Shown: positions 4,616 to 7,611 of the stretch, piece after piece
How the letters are laid out: each line of letters begins with the position of its first letter
Position numbering within the stretch: the stretch's first letter is position 1
Source: Lentisphaerota bacterium
GTDB lineage: Bacteria > Verrucomicrobiota > Kiritimatiellia > RFP12 > UBA1067
Assembly (NCBI GenBank): GCA_015061765.1
Contig: SUVZ01000173.1
Location: forward strand, 1-7,611
Length of the DNA stretch: 7,611 nt
Reading direction: 5' to 3'
Notes under the pieces: generated by a model
Databases searched by the model: none
Told to the model about the DNA's origin: nothing
Seen by the model: the letters and a program-made list of their open reading frames with translations, nothing else
Position numbers and translations under genes: made by a program

Positions 4616-5595
4616 TCTTTCTCCTCTGTATTTCTGTTTTTTAGTTCCGGAAGTTCAGCAATGCCTTTTTCCCGGAAATATTCGTTGATTCTTGTGCGGA
4701 ACTCTGAGATTTCAGCCGCACTTGAACCTTCCTTTTTCATGGTCGCGATCTGGTTTATTGCCATCTGGTGGCTGTCGGCTATGCGCTGCATTTCCTCGCG
4801 GTATTCATAAAGACATTGCTTTGCCGTTTTCCCTTGCCCGATCTCGGCGGCAATGTAGGCGCGCGCTTCCTTCACCCTTAGCTTAAGCTCTTTTATCTCT
4901 TCTGAGTCGCCCTCTTCAATCCTTATCGGGATGGTCAGGGACTTTTTGAAATCATCGTCTATCGATCCCAGATCCGGGAACGGAGCGACGGCTTGACCTG
5001 GAGTCGCCGAAAGCGCTACCGCGATCATCTGATCTGACGGATTGCCGAAAATCGGTTTTGGAGGGGTCACTTTCTCGATAACACGGCCATCCGCCAACCG
5101 TAGTTTTTCGATTACCGCCCCTGACTGGTTTGTCCTCGCTGATGACGATACCACTTCAACTCCCATCTCAATCCGTTTAAGGTATTGGTTCGTCATGGAT
5201 AAAACTTCGGACTTTCTCTCGACATTCGGCGTTGACGGTTTCACGACAGGCTTCGTGTCCACAACCTGCGTCTTCTGTTCTTTTACCTTATTGACGGGAA
5301 GCTTTTCGGCTGTACGATTCCCCATCTCACACCAGAACCATATGGAAACTCCAGCGGCAACCAACAAGAAGCCAGCGATGAGGAGCTTTGCGCGTAGGCT
5401 TCTACCGGTAGGACGTGTGGGACGAGCATGACGTGTAGGACAATGTCTTCCGGAATTTTCGCTTCCGACTTTCAACTCAACGACGGCCATTCCCTGTGCC
5501 CTGCACTTGGCAAAGCAATCAGCACGATCAGTCGCCTCGATGGTTTCCTCTGCGACCGAACCGTCCTTGGCTCTGTATTTTACCGTGAATGTCAT
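4612..5595 (-). CDS. Inner-membrane protein with GspF-N-like domain, unknown function
   Basis: A 327-residue protein. Residues 1-42 (FTVKYRAKDGSVAEETIEAT, then DCFAKCRAQGMAVVELK) align with the N-terminus of the protein at 2918-3781 and resemble the N-terminal module of GspF/PilC. A basic linker with PTR-type repeats (52-64) precedes a membrane helix (71-89). The outer part has a T/P/K-rich stretch (94-132), PIFGNPSDQM (181-190), then IRIEEGDSEEIKELKLRV (225-241) and long charged helices that are probably coiled coil, ending GIAELPELK. The start at 5595 is chosen because the paralogue's start aligns there; a GTG at 5631 would add 12 residues (with three cysteines) that the paralogue lacks. 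The Shine-Dalgarno is weak. It is first in a group with the archaemetzincin-like gene (ATGA overlap) and its own paralogue. Reading direction, helix and paralogy are sure; the role is not known. Confidence 0.75.
   Translation of the reverse strand: MTFTVKYRAKDGSVAEETIEATDRADCFAKCRAQGMAVVELKVGSENSGRHCPTRHARPTRPTGRSLRAKLLIAGFLLVAAGVSIWFWCEMGNRTAEKLPVNKVKEQKTQVVDTKPVVKPSTPNVERKSEVLSMTNQYLKRIEMGVEVVSSSARTNQSGAVIEKLRLADGRVIEKVTPPKPIFGNPSDQMIAVALSATPGQAVAPFPDLGSIDDDFKKSLTIPIRIEEGDSEEIKELKLRVKEARAYIAAEIGQGKTAKQCLYEYREEMQRIADSHQMAINQIATMKKEGSSAAEISEFRTRINEYFREKGIAELPELKNRNTEEKE
5405..5440. repeat. Four 9-bp in-frame repeats encoding PTR-type tripeptides
   Basis: Plus-strand units CCGGTAGGA, CGTGTGGGA, CGAGCATGA and CGTGTAGGA, 36 bp in all, read on the minus strand as PTR-HAR-PTR-PTG. 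The repeat sits in the basic cytoplasmic linker just before the membrane helix of the gene at 4612-5595. The paralogue has no such linker. Confidence 0.65.
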
Positions 5596-5621
5596 GCGGC
5601 ATCCATTCTTGTTGCAACAGG

Positions 5622-5627
5622 GATATA
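5622..5627 (-). promoter_or_regulatory. Possible extended -10 of the envelope three-gene group
   Basis: On the minus strand TGC-TATATC lies 27 nt before the ATG at 5595, giving an expected leader of about 19 nt. No good -35 is seen at 17 nt. If used, it also argues against the GTG start at 5631. Confidence 0.3.
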
Positions 5628-5661
5628 GCACACTCTCGCAATGCTTACCTTATGCTGTCAG

Positions 5662-5683
5662 CCGATGAGGAAAGTGTCATCGG
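5662..5683. other. Hairpin downstream of the second toxin gene
   Basis: CCGATGA (5662-5668) and TCATCGG (5677-5683) form a 7-bp stem with an 8-nt loop; CAGCCG (5659-5664) and CGGCTG (5693-5698) could form an alternative outer stem. It lies after the stop of the RelE/ParE gene in the direction of transcription, but no U-run follows on that strand, so an intrinsic terminator is not shown. Confidence 0.4.
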
Positions 5684-5716
5684 ATTTTAGACGGCTGATT
5701 GGAGTATGATGCGGGG

Positions 5717-6013
5717 TCAGCGACCGCCGAGCATCGCTCTGATGCTGACAGGATTCATTCGATTATCGAGAACCGCATATATTCTTGCGGTTTCATTCTC
5801 AATCCTGTAGTAGACCGAATACGGAAAGCGATGCGTCAGCATACGGTAGAAACCGTTGCGTATGGGATGTATTCCGGCATAGATCTGAAGAGATTCCATT
5901 TCGGAATAGAGCGTATCGGCAAAATATGAACCAAGCCCTTGTTCCTGCCGCTCATAGAAGGCGTAGCCCCTTGCGAGGTCGTCATGAGCATCTGTTGAAA
6001 TCTCAACTTGCAT
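5717..6013 (-). CDS. RelE/ParE-family toxin, second type II pair
   Basis: A 98-residue protein of typical family length. Visible marks: the opening strand MQVEISTDAHDDLARGYAFYERQ, a long helix with YFADTLYSEMESLQIYAGIHP (residues 30-50), then GFYRMLTHRFPYSVYYRIENETARIYAVLD (54-83), the R-x-x-x-x-x-x-F-P-Y-x-V-Y-Y core strand pair of RelE/ParE toxins that pair with addiction-module antitoxins. The start at 6013 is preferred to one at 6130 because the upstream residues are only the other frame of the antitoxin gene. It overlaps the antitoxin's 3' end by 11 nt, so translation is coupled. Target (gyrase or mRNA) cannot be told from sequence. It shares little sequence with the toxin at 778-1221. 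Confidence 0.88.
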   Translation of the reverse strand: MQVEISTDAHDDLARGYAFYERQEQGLGSYFADTLYSEMESLQIYAGIHPIRNGFYRMLTHRFPYSVYYRIENETARIYAVLDNRMNPVSIRAMLGGR

Positions 6014-6230
6014 ACGCGCGCTCCGCAAGACACCGCTTCGATTCCTCCATCGACATGAACGAAGCTTCGCCCGAAGCGATACGCCGCTCGCGTTCTTCAA
6101 GAACGGCGGCATGCCATTCAGGAGATTCATATCCGTTCCCGGCGGCAGTCAAGGCATCCCAGAGAAGTTCCATCGCCTGAACCTTCTCCGTAGCCGTCAA
6201 CCTACTGATGTATTCAATCATTTCCGCCAT
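6003..6230 (-). CDS. Addiction-module antitoxin (Unstab_antitox type)
   Basis: A 75-residue acidic protein with the layout of the 'addiction module component' antitoxins that precede RelE/ParE toxins: ISRLTATEKVQAMELLWDAL (8-27, the family's L-x-x-x-E-x-x-x-x-x-E-x-L-W-D-x-L helix), then SPEWHAAVLEERERRIASGEA (36-56) and a C-terminal helix MEESKRCLAERA. CAGGAGAG precedes the ATG at a distance of about 7 nt. The gene has its own good promoter and overlaps the toxin start by 11 nt. The N-terminus carries no classic DNA-binding fold that I can see, so autoregulation is uncertain. Confidence 0.88.
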   Translation of the reverse strand: MAEMIEYISRLTATEKVQAMELLWDALTAAGNGYESPEWHAAVLEERERRIASGEASFMSMEESKRCLAERAYAS

Positions 6231-6257
6231 TGCAGTCTCTCCTGAAAAACGCCTCGA

Positions 6258-6286
6258 ATTATCCCATTTCTCCCTGTTTAAGTCAA
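6258..6286 (-). promoter_or_regulatory. Sigma-70-like promoter of the second type II pair
   Basis: On the minus strand TTGACT (6286-6281), a 17-nt spacer and GATAAT (6263-6258): each hexamer matches consensus at 5 of 6. The start of transcription would be near 6251, about 20 nt before the antitoxin ATG. One of the clearest promoters in the window. Confidence 0.75.
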
Positions 6287-6304
6287 TCCACTTTTCAAGA
6301 TTAA

Positions 6305-6336
6305 AGCCCGCGAGGTCTATTGCGACCCTGCGGGCT
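6305..6336 (-). terminator. Probable intrinsic terminator of the PEP-CTERM gene
   Basis: AGCCCGC (6305-6311) pairs with GCGGGCT (6330-6336); after a 2-nt mismatch GGTC pairs with GACC, around a TATTGC loop. On the minus strand the stem runs into TTTAATCTT. It separates the leftward PEP-CTERM unit from the promoter of the toxin-antitoxin pair just beyond it. The U-run is short and interrupted. Confidence 0.55.
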
Positions 6337-6420
6337 CAGTTGCGTCCGCAACTTCGGACAACCTGATGACTTCATCACAGGCTCATCGCGCAAGCGGACG
6401 GGCTTTCTTCAGTTAATAGT
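6337..6420 (-). other. Multi-hairpin 3' region downstream of the PEP-CTERM gene
   Basis: Between the heptamer repeat and the terminator the minus strand can fold GTCCG/CGGAC (6344-6358 region), TGATG/CATCA with flanking CC/GG (6361-6380 region) and a longer pairing GTCCGC with GCGGAC. No known RNA family was recognised. It may be an extended 3' UTR, a processed small RNA or a dispersed repeat. Confidence 0.4.
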
Positions 6421-6469
6421 GGATTAGCACTAACGACTAACCGCTAACTGCTAACCACTAACCACTGAA
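6421..6469. repeat. Heptamer tandem repeat ending at a stop codon
   Basis: Seven 7-bp units on the plus strand: GGATTAG, CACTAAC, GACTAAC, CGCTAAC, TGCTAAC, CACTAAC, CACTGAA. The consensus is NNCTAAC (minus strand GTTAGNN). The array ends on the base next to the stop codon of the PEP-CTERM gene (6470-6472). A three-unit version sits at the stop codon of the gene at 3821-4615. Confidence 0.8.
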
Positions 6470-6964
6470 TTACGCACGACGCCTGCGGAGTGCGAGACCA
6501 GCAAGACCGACGAGCATGAGAAGACCAGAGGTCGGCTCCGGGACAACCGCTGCGGTCGTCGAAGAACCGGCGACATCGGCAAACGCCACGGAGAATGTGC
6601 CAGGAGCGGAATCCGGCGGTGCATAGACGTTGGGCTGCATGCTCGAAGTGACATCGAGATACGTCACGGTCTTCTCATCGGCGGAAAGAACCGCGAGATA
6701 GAAGTTGGCGGATGCCGTGATTGCATCGTCTTCTGCTGTACGCAGAGAGATCTTGTAGGTCGGACCGACTTTCACGACCGCCGCAGAGTCCACAGCCGCT
6801 GCCTTGAAGGCGTCAACCGTTTCGTAGGTTGAAGCGATTGCCGTGAGCAGGTACATGGTCTGACCAGAATAGGCAGACGTTGCAGTCGCCTGCCATTTGA
6901 CGGCAGCGCCCTGAGAAACTGCCGCAACGCAGATGATCGCCGCAGCAAGCATTATTTTCTTCAT
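6470..6964 (-). CDS. Small secreted PEP-CTERM protein
   Basis: A 164-residue protein. An N-terminal signal peptide (MKKIMLAAAIICVAAVSQGA, cleaved about residue 20) directs Sec export. Residues 21-138 are a small beta-rich, threonine/alanine-rich domain with no family I recognise. The C-terminus is a textbook PEP-CTERM signal: VPEP (141-144), a hydrophobic helix SGLLMLVGLAGLAL (146-159) and a basic end RRRRA. Such tails are recognised by exosortase, which anchors or releases the protein at the outer surface; no exosortase gene is in the window. AAGGA lies about 9 nt before the ATG, after an A-rich leader. The gene follows the large surface protein gene (86-nt gap). A structural or matrix role is plausible but unproven. 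Confidence 0.85.
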   Translation of the reverse strand: MKKIMLAAAIICVAAVSQGAAVKWQATATSAYSGQTMYLLTAIASTYETVDAFKAAAVDSAAVVKVGPTYKISLRTAEDDAITASANFYLAVLSADEKTVTYLDVTSSMQPNVYAPPDSAPGTFSVAFADVAGSSTTAAVVPEPTSGLLMLVGLAGLALRRRRA

Positions 6965-6991
6965 TTTCGTTTTCCTTTTCTTTTTTTTTGG

Positions 6992-7015
6992 GGAGGTGAC
7001 CGCTAAGCCACCTCC
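6992..7015. promoter_or_regulatory. Hairpin in the leader of the PEP-CTERM gene
   Basis: GGAGGTG (6992-6998) pairs with CACCTCC (7009-7015), loop of 10 nt. On the minus strand it is followed by an A9 run and the purine-rich ribosome-binding region. The GGAGGTG sequence on the transcript is itself Shine-Dalgarno-like and is sequestered in the stem. On the plus strand the stem is followed by ATTTTT, so it could also stop rightward transcription. Confidence 0.45.
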
Positions 7016-7024
7016 ATTTTTAAC

Positions 7025-7044
7025 GATTCACCACCCGGTGAATC
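7025..7044. terminator. Hairpin just after the stop codon of the large surface protein gene
   Basis: GATTCACC and GGTGAATC form a perfect 8-bp stem with an ACCC loop, 6 nt past the stop codon at 7051. On the minus strand it is followed by GTTAAAAATGG, without a U-run. It may be a transcript-stabilising or partial termination structure allowing some read-through into the PEP-CTERM gene. Confidence 0.4.
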
Positions 7045-7050
7045 ACTAAA

Positions 7051-7611
7051 TCATTTCGTGGGATTGTCGAAGACGAGGTTGCAAGCGCCAGAGGTCGCCT
7101 TGATCCAGAATCCGTTCCCGGAAGGAATGGAATAACCTGTGCGGAGGAGGCCGTCACCATCGCACCAACCCTCGGCGTACGCACCGTCAACCGTGCCGTT
7201 GTCGTACCATGCATTGCTCACATAGTAAGCCATATCATAGTCACTGCCGTTCCAGATCTGCATCTGCGTGGCAAGCGCCTGATAAGCGGTGTAGTCACCG
7301 GCCCAGTCGATTTCAACAGGCGTGATATCGGAAGATGTCATCTCGGTACCGCCGTTGAGGTTGATAGCGACAGGGAAGGCGTTGCCTGCGAGCATGAACG
7401 ACGTGGGGCAAGGGAAGGTAACAGAGTCGGCGCTCTTGATTGCGCCGGAGACCTGAAGCGACTTGCTGTCAGGAACGTTCTTCACCCAATATGCGCCGCC
7501 GGGAGTGAATTCATAATCAGTACGGAGCAGACCGTCACCATCACACCAACCCTCGCCATACGCACCGTCAACCGTGCCGTTGTCGTACCATGCATTGCTC
7601 ACATAGTAAGC
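7051..7611 (-). CDS. Large secreted/surface protein with about 127-residue repeats, 3' part (runs off the window)
   Basis: The C-terminal 186 residues of a longer protein; the frame is still open at the window edge, and the GTG at 7602 is an internal valine codon, not a start. A block YYVSNAWYDNGTVDGAY followed by EGWCDGDGLLRT occurs twice, 127 residues (381 bp) apart. Each block is followed by a G-x-x-(F/Y)W-(V/I)-K strand (GGAYWVKN, GNGFWIKA). Between them lies FMLAGNAFPVAINLNGGTEM and QMQIWNGSDYDMAYY. Conserved cysteines, aromatic residues and acidic turns suggest an extracellular beta-sandwich. The gene ends DNPTK with no sorting tail. The PEP-CTERM gene follows in the same direction. The exact family is not recognised. 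Confidence 0.75.
   Translation of the reverse strand, partial: AYYVSNAWYDNGTVDGAYGEGWCDGDGLLRTDYEFTPGGAYWVKNVPDSKSLQVSGAIKSADSVTFPCPTSFMLAGNAFPVAINLNGGTEMTSSDITPVEIDWAGDYTAYQALATQMQIWNGSDYDMAYYVSNAWYDNGTVDGAYAEGWCDGDGLLRTGYSIPSGNGFWIKATSGACNLVFDNPTK

Noticed and set aside
4373..4810. Plus-strand frame across the junction of the archaemetzincin-like gene and its neighbour
   Set aside because: Opposite to two coupled genes; no motif and no ribosome-binding site.
5662..5698. Intrinsic terminator after the second toxin gene
   Set aside because: Stem is present but no U-run follows on the transcribed strand; listed only as a hairpin.
6014..6130. Longer N-terminus for the second RelE/ParE toxin
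   Set aside because: The extra 39 residues are the antitoxin gene read in another frame; the family normally starts at MQVEIS-like sequence.
6361..6385. CTGATGA core of a hammerhead ribozyme on the plus strand
   Set aside because: No GAAA box or closing stems of the right order follow; the match is only seven bases inside a plain hairpin.
6305..6420. Integron attC site
   Set aside because: No recognisable core sites, and there is no integrase or cassette array in the window.
6421..6469. CRISPR-like array
   Set aside because: Units are 7 bp with no spacers; this is a simple tandem repeat.

Overview
The window looks like a piece of chromosome from a Verrucomicrobiota-type bacterium, most likely the Kiritimatiellota side and probably gut or rumen associated. 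This is inferred from a short secreted protein with a PEP-CTERM sorting tail, a large repeat-bearing surface protein, a secreted archaemetzincin-like family, and short repeat families placed next to stop codons. No rRNA, tRNA or housekeeping gene is present, so the assignment is tentative.

Left part (1-2917), defence and mobile genes. The window opens inside a leftward transposase cut by the window edge (1-263). A rightward type II toxin-antitoxin pair follows: a Phd/YefM antitoxin (482-769) and a RelE/ParE toxin (778-1221) with an unusual C-terminal tail of about 47 residues. After it comes a gene relic on the minus strand (1270-1456), a 93 percent identical copy of the 3' end of the gene at 2918-3781. 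A complete AbiE-type type IV module follows: an AbiEi-like regulator/antitoxin (1566-2108) and an AbiEii-like nucleotidyltransferase toxin (2108-2917). Its promoter has an extended -10 lying inside a perfect 17-bp palindrome, probably the AbiEi operator. The AbiE module therefore sits between two direct copies of the same gene end.

Middle part (2918-5595), a leftward three-gene group. In transcription order it holds an inner-membrane protein with a GspF-like N-terminal domain (4612-5595), a secreted archaemetzincin-like protein that has lost its zinc-binding residues (3821-4615, ATGA overlap with the first), and a paralogue of the first (2918-3781). The paralogue carries an in-frame, 60-bp, cloverleaf-like palindromic element. 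The shared layout suggests a small envelope system of unknown role.

Right part (5717-7611), all leftward. A second type II pair (addiction-module antitoxin 6003-6230 and RelE/ParE toxin 5717-6013, 11-nt overlap) has a clear sigma-70-like promoter. Beyond it lie a multi-hairpin region ending in a probable terminator, a heptamer tandem repeat touching the stop codon of the PEP-CTERM protein gene (6470-6964), and the 3' part of a large secreted protein built of repeats of about 127 residues (7051 to beyond 7611).

Three toxin-antitoxin modules in about 6 kb, a transposase, a duplicated gene end and three kinds of small repeat make this an accessory, recombining region. The least familiar items are the envelope operon with the apparently dead metalloprotease, the palindrome living in frame inside a gene, and the AbiE cassette between gene-end duplicates.
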